Source of the DNA: Sphingomonas jinjuensis
Lineage (GTDB): Bacteria; Pseudomonadota; Alphaproteobacteria; Sphingomonadales; Sphingomonadaceae
Assembly: GCF_014197105.1 (NCBI RefSeq)
Contig: NZ_JACIEV010000011.1
Coordinates: forward strand, 62,001 to 126,000
DNA: 64,000 nucleotides
Direction of reading: 5' to 3'
Positions 16,386 through 25,022 of the stretch are shown here, piece after piece (position 1 is the stretch's first letter; the number at the start of each line of letters is the position of its first letter). The notes beneath the pieces are model-generated. The model did not search any database and was not told where the DNA came from. It saw only the letters and a program-made list of their open reading frames with translations. The translations under genes were made by a program, and so were the position numbers.

Positions 16386-16446
16386 GAGTGTGAAGAGTCT
16401 CAACATTCGCGGTCACAGCCAACGTGTTTTGTAAAAGGAAGTGCCT

Positions 16447-17724
16447 GTGACCTTCGACGATCTGATCCCCGCCCCGCCCGGCCGCTTCGACGGCATCACC
16501 CGCCCCTACACCGCCGACGACGTCGCTCGCCTGCGCGGCTCGGTCCCGATCGAGCACACCCTCGCCCGCCGCGGCGCCCTGAAACTGTGGGAGCTGCTGC
16601 GCACCGAGGATTACGTCCACTCGCTCGGCGCGATGAGCGGCAACCAGGCGATGCAGCAGGTCCGCGCCGGGCTTCAGGCGATCTATCTGTCGGGCTGGCA
16701 GGTCGCCGCCGACGCCAACACCGCCGGCGCCATGTACCCCGACCAGTCGCTCTATCCCGCCAATGCCGGCCCCGACCTGTGCCGCCGCATCAACAATGCG
16801 CTGCAGCGCGCCGACCAGATCGAGCACGCCGAAGGCGGCGCGACCCGCGACTGGTTCGCCCCCATCGTCGCCGATGCCGAGGCCGGTTTCGGCGGCCCGC
16901 TCAACTGCTTCGAGATCATGAAGGCCTATATCGCTGCCGGCGCCGCTGGCGTTCACTATGAGGACCAGCTGGCGAGCGAGAAGAAGTGCGGCCATCTCGG
17001 CGGCAAGGTCCTGATCCCGACGCAGGCGCACATCCGCAACCTCGACGCCGCCCGCCTCGCCGCCGACGTATCGGGCGTGCCGACGGTAATCTGCGCCCGT
17101 ACCGATGCCGAAAGCGCCCGCCTCATCACCAGCGACGTCGACGAGCGCGACCATGAATTCCTGACCGGCGAGCGAACGCCGGAAGGCTTCTTCCGCCTGA
17201 AGGACGGCACCGGCGTCGACCATTGCATCAAGCGCGGCCTGGCCTTCGCCGAGCACGCCGATCTCCTGTGGTGGGAAACGTCGCACCCTGATCTCAACGA
17301 CGCCCGCCGCTTCGCCGAGGCGATCAAGAAGGAGCATCCCAACAAGATGCTGGCGTACAATTGTTCGCCCAGCTTCAACTGGGCGGCGAACCTCGACACC
17401 GACGACATCGCCCGTTTCCAGCGCGAGCTGGGTGCGATGGGCTACAAGTTCCAATTCGTGACGCTGGCCGGCTTCCACAGCCTCAACCACGGCATGTACC
17501 AGCTTGCACACGGCTATCGCGATCGCGGCATGGCGGCCTATTCGGAGCTGCAACAGGCCGAATTCGCCAGCGAGGCGATCGGCTACACCGCGACGCGCCA
17601 CCAGCGCGAGGTCGGCACCGGCTATTTCGACCAGGTCGCCCAGGCGGTGGCGGGCGGTGCCAGCAGCACCACCGCACTCGCGGAGTCGACCGAGACCGCC
17701 CAGTTCACCCAGCAAGCCGCCTGA
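16447..17724 (+). CDS. aceA: Isocitrate lyase
   Basis: 425 residues, the short bacterial form. The catalytic loop '[16 protein letters not shown]' carries Cys181; '[19 protein letters not shown]', '[13 protein letters not shown]', '[11 protein letters not shown]' and 'YNCSPSFNW' are further family blocks. It splits isocitrate to glyoxylate and succinate, the first step of the glyoxylate bypass used on acetate or fatty acids. GTG at 16447 is chosen as start because AAAGGAA sits 7-8 nt before it; the GTG at 16441 would touch that site. A 51-codon ORF follows 17 bp after the stop. No malate synthase is nearby. Confidence 0.96.
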   Translation: MTFDDLIPAPPGRFDGITRPYTADDVARLRGSVPIEHTLARRGALKLWELLRTEDYVHSLGAMSGNQAMQQVRAGLQAIYLSGWQVAADANTAGAMYPDQSLYPANAGPDLCRRINNALQRADQIEHAEGGATRDWFAPIVADAEAGFGGPLNCFEIMKAYIAAGAAGVHYEDQLASEKKCGHLGGKVLIPTQAHIRNLDAARLAADVSGVPTVICARTDAESARLITSDVDERDHEFLTGERTPEGFFRLKDGTGVDHCIKRGLAFAEHADLLWWETSHPDLNDARRFAEAIKKEHPNKMLAYNCSPSFNWAANLDTDDIARFQRELGAMGYKFQFVTLAGFHSLNHGMYQLAHGYRDRGMAAYSELQQAEFASEAIGYTATRHQREVGTGYFDQVAQAVAGGASSTTALAESTETAQFTQQAA

Positions 17725-17741
17725 CGAAAGGAGACGAAGAC

Positions 17742-17897
17742 ATGACCACCGAACCCGCCCGCAGCCGCGCCGTCTTCTCGACCGAGGACTTCGGCCTGAT
17801 GAAGGAAGCCGTCGCCGCCTATGTCCGGACGATCGCCGACGATCCGCGCTCGTCCAAATTCTCCAATCTCTACCACCGCCTCGGCCGCCTCGGCTGA
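17742..17897 (+). CDS. 51-residue protein downstream of aceA
   Basis: A short ORF with a strong ribosome site (AAAGGAGA, 9 nt before ATG), 17 bp after aceA and before the shared terminator, so it is co-transcribed. The product is soluble and charged: 'MTTEPARSRAVFSTEDFGLM' then 'AAYVRTIADDPRSSKFSNLYHRLGRLG'. Predicted mainly helical. I do not recognise a family. Position suggests a role linked to isocitrate lyase, perhaps a modulator, but that is inference. Confidence 0.65.
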   Translation: MTTEPARSRAVFSTEDFGLMKEAVAAYVRTIADDPRSSKFSNLYHRLGRLG

Positions 17898-17924
17898 GAC
17901 ACCGACTTTCCTGGGGAGGAAAGG

Positions 17925-17955
17925 TGCCCGCCGGTGCTTTCAGCACTGGCGGGCA
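17925..17955 (+). terminator. Terminator of the aceA operon
   Basis: TGCCCGCCGGTGC and GCACTGGCGGGCA form a 13-bp stem (one G-U pair) with a short loop, 27 bp past the 51-residue ORF. It is followed by TTGCCGTTGTT. Confidence 0.7.
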
Positions 17956-18020
17956 TTGCCGTTGTTCGTGATCCGCCAGCCGATAGCACCTCAACCACGC
18001 CCCGCGCGTTGAGCCCTGAC

Positions 18021-18974
18021 ATGTCGACCCTCACCGCCCGCATCCGCGAGAATATCGTCCTGTACGGCGCGCTCGCCGCCAACGTCGGCATCGCCATCGC
18101 CAAGTTCGTCGCGGCGGCGATCACCGGGTCGTCGGCGATGCTGACCGAGGGCGTCCACAGCCTCGTCGACAGCGGCAACCAGATCCTGCTGCTCTACGGC
18201 CAGCACCGCGCCAAGCGCCCCGCCGACGCCGCGCACCCGTTCGGCTACGGCCGCGAGCTGTATTTCTGGGCGTTCGTCGTCGCGATCCTGATCTTCGCGG
18301 TCGGTGCCGGCGTCTCGGTCTACGAGGGCTGGCTGCACATCAAGGATCCCGAGCCGCTGCGCGACCCGCTGGTCAACTATATCGTCCTCGGCATCGCCTT
18401 CCTGCTGGAGGGCTCTTCCTGGACCATCGCGGTGCGCGAATTCGCCGCGTCGAAGGGCGACGAGGGTTGGTGGCAGGCGATCCGCCGGTCGAAGGACCCT
18501 GCCGGCTTCATCGTCCTGTTCGAGGATTCGGCCGCCCTCGCTGGGCTGGTCGTCGCCGCCGCCGCGGTCTGGGCCAGCCATGCGTTCAACGATCCCCGCA
18601 TCGACGGCGCCGCGTCGATCCTCATCGGCCTAATCCTCGGCGTCGTCGCCATCCTGCTTGCGCGGGAAGCGAAGGGCCTCCTGATCGGCGAGCGCGCCGA
18701 CCCACGGATCGTCGCCGAGGTCCGCCGCGTGGTCGAAGGCCAGCCCGGCATCACCGCGGTCAACCATGTCCGCACCATCCACACCGCGCCCGACAGCATC
18801 TTCGTCGCGATCAGCGCCGATTTCGACGACGCGCTGACGATGGCCGAGGGCGAAACGTTGATCGAGCGCATCGAAGCCACGCTCCACACTCAATTCCCGC
18901 AGCTCAGCTCGATCTACATCCGCCCCGAAAAGCGAGAGGACGCGTTGCCGCTTGCGCCGGGGCAGGTGATGTGA
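18021..18974 (+). CDS. Cation diffusion facilitator (CDF) transporter, ZnT9-like subgroup
   Basis: 317 residues with six membrane segments and a C-terminal cytoplasmic ferredoxin-like domain ('VRRVVEGQPGITAVNHVRTI'). The first half-site in TM2 is 'EGVHSLVDSGNQ' (His..Asp), but the TM5 site reads 'LFEDSAALAGL', with Glu-Asp in place of the usual His-x3-Asp. This pattern is seen in the ZnT9-like branch. It should export a divalent metal (Zn, Mn or Co; unresolved) against protons. The start ATG at 18021 lies 66 bp after the aceA terminator. It overlaps the next gene by 1 bp (TGATG). Confidence 0.85.
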   Translation: MSTLTARIRENIVLYGALAANVGIAIAKFVAAAITGSSAMLTEGVHSLVDSGNQILLLYGQHRAKRPADAAHPFGYGRELYFWAFVVAILIFAVGAGVSVYEGWLHIKDPEPLRDPLVNYIVLGIAFLLEGSSWTIAVREFAASKGDEGWWQAIRRSKDPAGFIVLFEDSAALAGLVVAAAAVWASHAFNDPRIDGAASILIGLILGVVAILLAREAKGLLIGERADPRIVAEVRRVVEGQPGITAVNHVRTIHTAPDSIFVAISADFDDALTMAEGETLIERIEATLHTQFPQLSSIYIRPEKREDALPLAPGQVM

Positions 18975-19660
18975 TGGCCGTTGCCGACCACCTGCGCCGC
19001 GTTAGAATACCACGCATGTTCCGCATGTTGCTTGCCGCTCTCGCCCTCTGCTTCACCGCGACGCCGGCGGCGGCAGGCGTGACAATCACCTTCTGGAGCC
19101 ATGAGTTCGGCAGCAGCTTTCCCCACGCCTTCTTTACCCTGCGCGGCGCTCCCGATGCGGGCGGCCTGCCGGTCGAGGCGAACATCGGCTTCACCGCGAA
19201 GGCGGTCACGCCGGCGCTGCTGATGGGCAGCGTGCCGGGCAAGCTCGATATCGTGAAGCCGACCTATGTCGAGGGCAGCGACGCGCAATTCTCGGTCGTC
19301 CTCACCGACGCGCAATATGCCCGCATCCTCGCCCTGATCGCTGGCTGGGACGATCGGCTCGGCGATGGCCGCTACAATCTCGGCAAGCGCAACTGCATCC
19401 ACTTCGTGAAGGAAGCCGCCCGCATCGCCGGCCTGTCGATGCTCGACCATCCCAAGCTGATGAAGCGCCCCCGCTCCTATCTGCTCGCGGTACGCGAGGC
19501 CAACGCCGGTCGCATCACCGTCATCGGCCTCGACGGCGACAAGTGGAAGGCCGCCCTTCCTGCGGTCGCCGCCACCGCCCCCGTACCGCTCGTCCTCGTC
19601 ATGTCCCCCCCGCCGCTGCCGCGCGGCAGCGGCGGGATGGCGACCTTTATCAAAAGCTGA
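18974..19660 (+). CDS. Secreted protein of unknown function with Cys/His motif
   Basis: 228 residues with a signal peptide (MFRMLLAALALCFTATPAAA). The mature part has 'TFWSHEFGSSFPHAFFTLRG' and 'YNLGKRNCIHFVKEAARIAGL', an Asn-Cys-x-His arrangement reminiscent of papain-like NlpC/LRAT folds. Catalysis is only a guess. The ATG overlaps the CDF stop (TGATG), implying coupling; a later ATG at 19016 would give just the signal peptide and is equally possible. The last codons contain a strong hairpin, and the end overlaps the convergent TonB receptor by 11 bp. Confidence 0.7.
   Translation: MAVADHLRRVRIPRMFRMLLAALALCFTATPAAAGVTITFWSHEFGSSFPHAFFTLRGAPDAGGLPVEANIGFTAKAVTPALLMGSVPGKLDIVKPTYVEGSDAQFSVVLTDAQYARILALIAGWDDRLGDGRYNLGKRNCIHFVKEAARIAGLSMLDHPKLMKRPRSYLLAVREANAGRITVIGLDGDKWKAALPAVAATAPVPLVLVMSPPPLPRGSGGMATFIKS
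19609..19636. terminator. Bidirectional hairpin inside the end of a coding region
   Basis: A 12-bp perfect GC-rich stem (CCCGCCGCTGCC / GGCAGCGGCGGG) with the 4-nt loop GCGC. It lies within the final codons of the plus-strand gene and 13 bp past the stop of the minus-strand receptor, so it can serve both. Confidence 0.6.
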
Positions 19661-22600
19661 ACGACGCCCCCAGGAAGAACTGACGCCCAGTGACGCTGTA
19701 GACGCGCTGAGCCTTGCGGATCGCCCCGCTATATTGGTCCGCTGCCTGATTGGTCAGGTTCAGCATGTCGAGCGTCAGCGTCAGTCCCGGCACAATCTTG
19801 TACGAGATGTTCGCGTCCACGTTGGTCGTCGAATAGCTGTAGTTGCCGTCGGGTACTTCCGCCTTGAAGGGTAGCGCCGTCAGATAGGCGTCTCGATAAG
19901 CCACCGACACCCGCGTCGAGAAGCGATTGTCATCGTAAAACAGCGTGGCATTCACGGAATTCGGCGAGACGTTGATGAATTGGTCGTACGTCGTCGTCGC
20001 CGTCAGCCCCGCAGACAGATAGTAGAGCACGCGCGACTGCACATAAGTATAGTTTCCCGCGAAACCGAATTTCTTCAGGGCTCCGGGCAGGAAAGTGAAG
20101 GGCTGCTGGATATTGACCTCGACGCCTTTGATCGATCCGCCCGAGGTGTTGCGGAACCGGGTCACGGTATAGATCGTCGTACCGTCCTGTCCCGCCGGCA
20201 GCAGGCTTAGCGGCAAACCGGTATTGCTGTACGCTTCTTGCGCCGCCAGATTCTGGATCGTCGACCCGATGTCCTTGTAGAATAGTGCGACGCCATAGAA
20301 GGCGCCCTTCTGCGGATAATATTCGAAGCTCAGGTCATAGTTTTTGGCACGGTATGGATCGAGCAACGGATTACCGATCGTCGCCGACTGCGCGCCGAAG
20401 GTAGTATTAACCGACCCACCGGGCGTCAGCGCGTTGAAGCCCGGTCGCGCCATGACCTTCGCGAAGGCGAAGCGTGCCATCAGGTTGGGGACGACGTCGA
20501 TCGAAGCGTTCAGAGACGGCAGCCAGTCGGTATAGCTGTTGGGCACCGTGATCTGCGACGTCGCCGACGTATAGCCGGTCGATGCGACGTCGGTCTTGAC
20601 GTAGCGCACGCCCGCATTGCCCCGCAGCTGACGCCCGCCGAGCACGTCGACGTCGAAGTTCAGCTGGGCATACAGCGCCTTGTCGTCCTCTCCGACGCGA
20701 CGATTGTTGCCGAGCGCCGTGACGTAGCTCAGACGGAAGTCGCCGTATTTGTTGGCGCAGTTGCAGGTGACACCGACCTTGTCGATGAACGCCTGCACGT
20801 CAGGCACGACGAAGCTGGTGACCGAACCCGCCGGCAGGTCGAGTTGCCGCCCGAAACCGGTCAGCGTCTGGCTGAGCGATTCGAGCGTCGGGAAATCGCT
20901 GGCGAACTGCGCGAGGTTGAAGGTCGAGTAGCCGGCGCAGGCAGCGGGCGGGCTCCCCGCTACCGCCGCGTTGTTAGAGGCGCTGACCACGCAAGGCGGA
21001 CCGTTGTTGGCGAAGAAGCGCTGGTCCTGCGTCGAAACGAAGCGGAACTTCTTGTACATTCCGCCAACCTTCAGGCTCAACGCATTGGTCAGCTCATATT
21101 CCGCATCGAGGGCGCCGGTCGTCAGGTCGTTCCTCACGCCGGCACGGACGACGCGGATGTCAGGGGTCAGCCCGGTCCCGGCGTTGGTAAAGGTGACGTT
21201 GGCCAGGTTGGTGACGTCGTAGCCATAGTTGATCAGCGGCCGACGCGGATCGTTGCGCGCATCCCAGATATAGCCGTCCTTGTTGAACCCGTCGTACGAT
21301 ATCAGCACGGTATAGGGCTGGTTATAGTCCGACCCCGCCTTACCCGCCCGAGCGCGCAGCTTCAGCCGGTCACCGATATTCTGCTCGAAGGTCAGTCCGA
21401 TCTCATACGTCTTGGTGGTAGACCTGGTAACCTCCTGGATGTGCTTGATGTCGACGTTGTTCAACTTCATATAGTCGACTTGACCGTTCGGATCGACGTT
21501 GACGTCGATGATCTGCGAGTCGACACGGCCGGCAAATAGCGGAAAGGCAGCCGATGCGCCGTTCACGTTCCGATTATTCGACGCGAGCGACAGCGCATAA
21601 TCGCGGCGGTCCTGCTTGAACTGCGAATAAACCGCATCCAGCGTCACCTTGGTATCGCTCGAGGGCACATATTGCAGTGCCGCGGTCAGCCCGATGCGTT
21701 CCTGATCGAGCTCGAAGCGACCAAGGCCGGGATTTCGCGGTAGGAAGACGTTGGGCTGATTGATCTTCGAATAGGCAGTCGGGTCCGACGGCTTGCCCGA
21801 GAAGCACTGGTTCGCCGGTCGGTTGCCGGCACCCGACAACGTGTTGACGAAGGGGATCGCCGTGTTGATGACCTGGCTGCCGGCCTGGTTCGGGTCGTCG
21901 GTGGCCCGACCGCAGAAGCCGTTGAGCGCGTCGGAGTAATCGGACTGCGACGTGTCGCTATATCCCTCTTCCTGTGCGCGGCGTTTGCTGTAGGCACCGG
22001 AGATCAGGGCACCGAAGGATCCGGAGGTGGCGCTGAGCAAACCGGCGAGGCGTGGCGCGTACGACTTGTTGGCGTCGTAATAGGCGCCTTGCACGGACAC
22101 CGCACCGCGAACGCCCTTCTTGTCGAAGGGCTTGGCGGTTTGCAGGTCGATGGTTGCGGCAAGCGAGCCTTCGTCCATGTCGGCCGATTGCGACTTGCTG
22201 ACGGTTACCCCGCTGAACAGCTCGGAGGCGAAGGTCGAATAGTCGAAGCCGCGTGTGCGGTTGATGCCGGCTACCACGCCCAGCGTCGACCCCGTGGTCG
22301 CCGAAAAGGCCTCGATCCCGTTCAGCAGCGTGCGAACGAAGTCGCCGCCCAGACCGCGAACGGTGACGTTGCGGCCTTCGCCAGCGTCGCGCTGGATCGA
22401 GACGCCGGGGATACGCTGAATCGATTCCGCGAGGTTCGCATCAGGAAAGCTCGCCATGTCGTCCGCCTTGATGGCGTCGATGATGTTGGCCGAGCGGCGC
22501 TTGGTGTCGATCGCACCCTCCAGTGCGGCGCGAAAGCCGGTGACGACGATGTCACCGCCGCTCGTATCATCGCCGCTTCGTTCAGCCGCCTCCTGGGTCG

Positions 22601-22775
22601 GGCTGGACGATGCCGCAGCCTGCTGGGCCGGCGACTGAGCGCGCGACGCATCGGCCGGCGTCATTGCCTGGGCCAGCACGGGCTGAGTCCAGGCGGACGT
22701 AGCCAGCAACGCGACGGCCAACATCCGACGGCATGCACCCGAACGGAGTTCGAGATTCAACGGGTCCTTCAACAT
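19650..22775 (-). CDS. TonB-dependent receptor (Xanthomonas/Caulobacter type)
   Basis: 1041 residues. Signal peptide (MLKDPLNLELRSGACRRMLAV...VLAQ), a plug domain with 'GDIVVTGFRAAL' (TonB-box-like start), 'ANLAESIQRIPGVSIQRDAGEG' and 'VTVRGLGGDFVRTLLNG', then a 22-strand barrel ending in Phe ('FFLGASFSF'). It fits the large receptors that import glycans or other nutrients in this group. The ligand cannot be read from sequence, and no sugar-degrading genes are near. GGGGGGATGCG before the ATG at 22775 decides the start; the longer upstream frame has no such site. Confidence 0.9.
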   Translation of the reverse strand: MLKDPLNLELRSGACRRMLAVALLATSAWTQPVLAQAMTPADASRAQSPAQQAAASSSPTQEAAERSGDDTSGGDIVVTGFRAALEGAIDTKRRSANIIDAIKADDMASFPDANLAESIQRIPGVSIQRDAGEGRNVTVRGLGGDFVRTLLNGIEAFSATTGSTLGVVAGINRTRGFDYSTFASELFSGVTVSKSQSADMDEGSLAATIDLQTAKPFDKKGVRGAVSVQGAYYDANKSYAPRLAGLLSATSGSFGALISGAYSKRRAQEEGYSDTSQSDYSDALNGFCGRATDDPNQAGSQVINTAIPFVNTLSGAGNRPANQCFSGKPSDPTAYSKINQPNVFLPRNPGLGRFELDQERIGLTAALQYVPSSDTKVTLDAVYSQFKQDRRDYALSLASNNRNVNGASAAFPLFAGRVDSQIIDVNVDPNGQVDYMKLNNVDIKHIQEVTRSTTKTYEIGLTFEQNIGDRLKLRARAGKAGSDYNQPYTVLISYDGFNKDGYIWDARNDPRRPLINYGYDVTNLANVTFTNAGTGLTPDIRVVRAGVRNDLTTGALDAEYELTNALSLKVGGMYKKFRFVSTQDQRFFANNGPPCVVSASNNAAVAGSPPAACAGYSTFNLAQFASDFPTLESLSQTLTGFGRQLDLPAGSVTSFVVPDVQAFIDKVGVTCNCANKYGDFRLSYVTALGNNRRVGEDDKALYAQLNFDVDVLGGRQLRGNAGVRYVKTDVASTGYTSATSQITVPNSYTDWLPSLNASIDVVPNLMARFAFAKVMARPGFNALTPGGSVNTTFGAQSATIGNPLLDPYRAKNYDLSFEYYPQKGAFYGVALFYKDIGSTIQNLAAQEAYSNTGLPLSLLPAGQDGTTIYTVTRFRNTSGGSIKGVEVNIQQPFTFLPGALKKFGFAGNYTYVQSRVLYYLSAGLTATTTYDQFINVSPNSVNATLFYDDNRFSTRVSVAYRDAYLTALPFKAEVPDGNYSYSTTNVDANISYKIVPGLTLTLDMLNLTNQAADQYSGAIRKAQRVYSVTGRQFFLGASFSF

Positions 22776-23050
22776 CGCATCCCCCCATCGCCACCCGGCT
22801 ATCCCGGGGGGCATTCTCCCTGACGACCCGCCACTCTTGGCTTGAGCCGTCGCCACCCGGTCACGCGCTGAGCGAGCACCGGGAACGCCAGGAACATATC
22901 ATAGGGATTCGGGTCGTCCAGATGCTATATCTTCGTACCAAATAGTGAGAGTCTAACTAAGATCGGCGTTTTCAGTTTGCCAAACGCAAGGCTAACGTCT
23001 TCGACAAAATCGCTTTACCGCTACCTCTTGTAAGCAGCGCTCAGCCGGTC

Positions 23051-23836
23051 TCAAGCCGCCGTCCAGCCGCCATCCATCGACAGGTTCGCCCCCGTCATCG
23101 ATGCCGCTTCGTCACGGCATAGGAACAGCGCCAGTGCCGCCACCTGCTCGGGCGTCACGAACTCCTTGGTCGGCTGCGCGGCCAGCAGCACGTCGTTCAT
23201 CACCTGCTCGCGCGTCAGCCCGCGCGACGCCATCGTGTCTGGGATCTGTGCCTCGACCAGCGGCGTCCAGACATAGCCCGGCGAGATGCAGTTCACCGTC
23301 ACGCCGTTCGCCGCCGTCTCCAGCGCGATCGTCTTGGTCAGCCCGACCAGCCCGTGCTTCGCCATGACATAGGCCGACTTGTTGGGGCTCGCGACCAGGC
23401 TATGCGCCGACGCGGTGGAGATGATCCGCCCCCACCCCGCCTTCTTCATCAGCGGCACCACCGCCTGCATCGCATACCAGGCGGAGGTGAGGTTGATTGC
23501 GATGATCGCCTCCATCTTCTCTCCCGGAAAATCCTCGATCCGCGCGACATGCTGGATACCGGCGTTGTTGATCAGGATGTCGACCCCGCCCTGCGCCGCC
23601 GCGGTCGCCTCGACCATCGCCGCGATCTGTTCGGGCTTGGTCATGTCGGCGGCGTCGTAGCGCGCCGGCGCCCCGCTCGTCGCTTCCAGCTCGGTGCGTG
23701 CCCTCTCGATGGCGTCGGCATCGCCGAAGCCGTTGATCGTCACCGCCGCGCCCTCCGCCGCCAGCGCCCGTGCATAGGCGAGGCCGATGCCCGAGGTGGA
23801 ACCCGTTACGATCGCCGTCTTGCCCTTCAGGAACAT
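23051..23836 (-). CDS. bdhA: 3-hydroxybutyrate dehydrogenase
   Basis: 261 residues, a classical short-chain dehydrogenase. 'TGSTSGIGLAYA' is the NAD site, 'INNAGIQH' follows, and catalytic Ser-Tyr156-Lys160 lie in 'TASAHSLVASPNKSAYVMAK'. 'VNCISPGYVWTPLVEAQI' is the block specific to D-3-hydroxybutyrate dehydrogenases. It oxidises 3-hydroxybutyrate to acetoacetate in polyhydroxybutyrate or ketone use. AAGGAGAAGCGC before the ATG decides the start. It stands alone, divergent from the metallopeptidase. Confidence 0.92.
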   Translation of the reverse strand: MFLKGKTAIVTGSTSGIGLAYARALAAEGAAVTINGFGDADAIERARTELEATSGAPARYDAADMTKPEQIAAMVEATAAAQGGVDILINNAGIQHVARIEDFPGEKMEAIIAINLTSAWYAMQAVVPLMKKAGWGRIISTASAHSLVASPNKSAYVMAKHGLVGLTKTIALETAANGVTVNCISPGYVWTPLVEAQIPDTMASRGLTREQVMNDVLLAAQPTKEFVTPEQVAALALFLCRDEAASMTGANLSMDGGWTAA

Positions 23837-23937
23837 CGCGCTTCTCCTTCGCCCCCGCTCCTGCGGCCTGTTCGCCAGCCTTGCAACCCGGAGCCACGCG
23901 GCGCATTTCTGCCTCACAGGGAAAAGGGACCAAGCCG

Positions 23938-24876
23938 ATGCGCCTCGACGATTATGATCCCAACATTCAGGTCGAGGACCAGCGCGGCGAGAGTTTCGGT
24001 GGCCTTGGCGGCGGTGGTGGCGGTGGCCTGCTGTTCGGCCTTCTGCCGCTGATTGGCAGCCGCTTCGGCTGCGGCGGCATCGTCGTCGTCCTGCTGCTGT
24101 TCGCGGTGTTCGGCGGGTTGGGCAATCTCGGCGGCATGCTCGGTGGCGGTAACCAGACGGGCGGCCCCGCACAGGTCGGCAGTCGCCAGGGCGGCTCGCC
24201 CGACAATGCCGCCAGCGCCTGCGCCGTCGATGCGCAAAGCAAGGCGGCGTGCAACGCCTTCAGCTCGGCCGACAAGACGTGGGAAGCGCTTTTCGCCCGC
24301 TCGGGCCAGCGTTTCGACGCACCGAAGCTCGTCTTTTACGGCGGCACGGGCCAGTCGGGCTGCGGCGCGGCGCAGTCGGCGATGGGTCCCTTCTATTGCC
24401 CGACCGACGAGGGCATCTATCTCGACACCAGCTTCTTCAACGAACTGGCCGGACGCTTCGGTGCGCAAGGCGACTTCGCGCAGGACTATGTCATCGCGCA
24501 CGAGTTCGGCCACCATATCCAGAACCTGCTCGGCACGTCGGAGCAGGTGCAGCGTGTCCAGCGCTCGTCGGGCGAGCGCGAGGGCAATGCCGCCTCGGTC
24601 CGGCTCGAGCTTCAGGCGGACTGCTACGCCGGCGTCTGGGCCGCGGTGAACCGCTCGCGCATGGATCCGGGCGACCTGGAGGAGGGCCTAACCGCCGCGC
24701 GTGCGATCGGCGACGATACGTTGCAGAAGGAAGCGCAGGGCCGCGTCGTTCCCGACAGCTTCACCCACGGCACCTCGGCGCAGCGGATGTACTGGCTACA
24801 GCGCGGCTATCAGACCGGCGATCCCGCGCGGTGCGATACCTTCTCGGGTCCGATCGACCCGCCAGCGGGGACGTAA
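23938..24876 (+). CDS. Neutral zinc metallopeptidase, YpfJ family
   Basis: 312 residues. A short N-terminal region ('MRLDDYDPNIQVEDQRGESFG'), a Gly-rich linker, one membrane segment (about 40-65), then the peptidase domain with 'HEFGHHIQNLLG' (zinc His188/His192, Glu189) and 'RLELQADCYAGVW' supplying the third ligand. Four cysteines may form disulfides. It should be anchored in the inner membrane with the catalytic part outside. Role and substrate are not established for this family. The start follows AAAGGGAC at 8 nt. Confidence 0.88.
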   Translation: MRLDDYDPNIQVEDQRGESFGGLGGGGGGGLLFGLLPLIGSRFGCGGIVVVLLLFAVFGGLGNLGGMLGGGNQTGGPAQVGSRQGGSPDNAASACAVDAQSKAACNAFSSADKTWEALFARSGQRFDAPKLVFYGGTGQSGCGAAQSAMGPFYCPTDEGIYLDTSFFNELAGRFGAQGDFAQDYVIAHEFGHHIQNLLGTSEQVQRVQRSSGEREGNAASVRLELQADCYAGVWAAVNRSRMDPGDLEEGLTAARAIGDDTLQKEAQGRVVPDSFTHGTSAQRMYWLQRGYQTGDPARCDTFSGPIDPPAGT

Positions 24877-24879
24877 AAA

Positions 24880-25008
24880 TCCTCCCCGGAGGGGGAGGGG
24901 GACCGCCGCATAGCGGTGGTGGAGGGGTAGTCTCCACGAGCACCATCGCCCGCGGATAATACCCCTCGGTCAGGCTGACGGCTGCCACCGCCCCCTCCGG
25001 GGGAGGAG
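24880..25008. repeat. Interspersed palindromic repeat, family D (copy 1)
   Basis: The left arm CCTCCCCGGAGGGGGAGGGG and the right arm CCGCCCCCTCCGGGGGAGGA are inverted, with 'CCGCCGCATAGCGGTGGTGG' between. The second copy is at 41024-41150. It fills the gap between two convergent genes. Confidence 0.8.
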
Positions 25009-25022
25009 CTGCCCTGACAGGA

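Noticed and set aside
17361..17741. Longer version of the 51-residue ORF starting inside aceA
   Set aside because: It overlaps the aceA coding region in another frame and has no start signal; the ATG at 17742 has a strong ribosome site.
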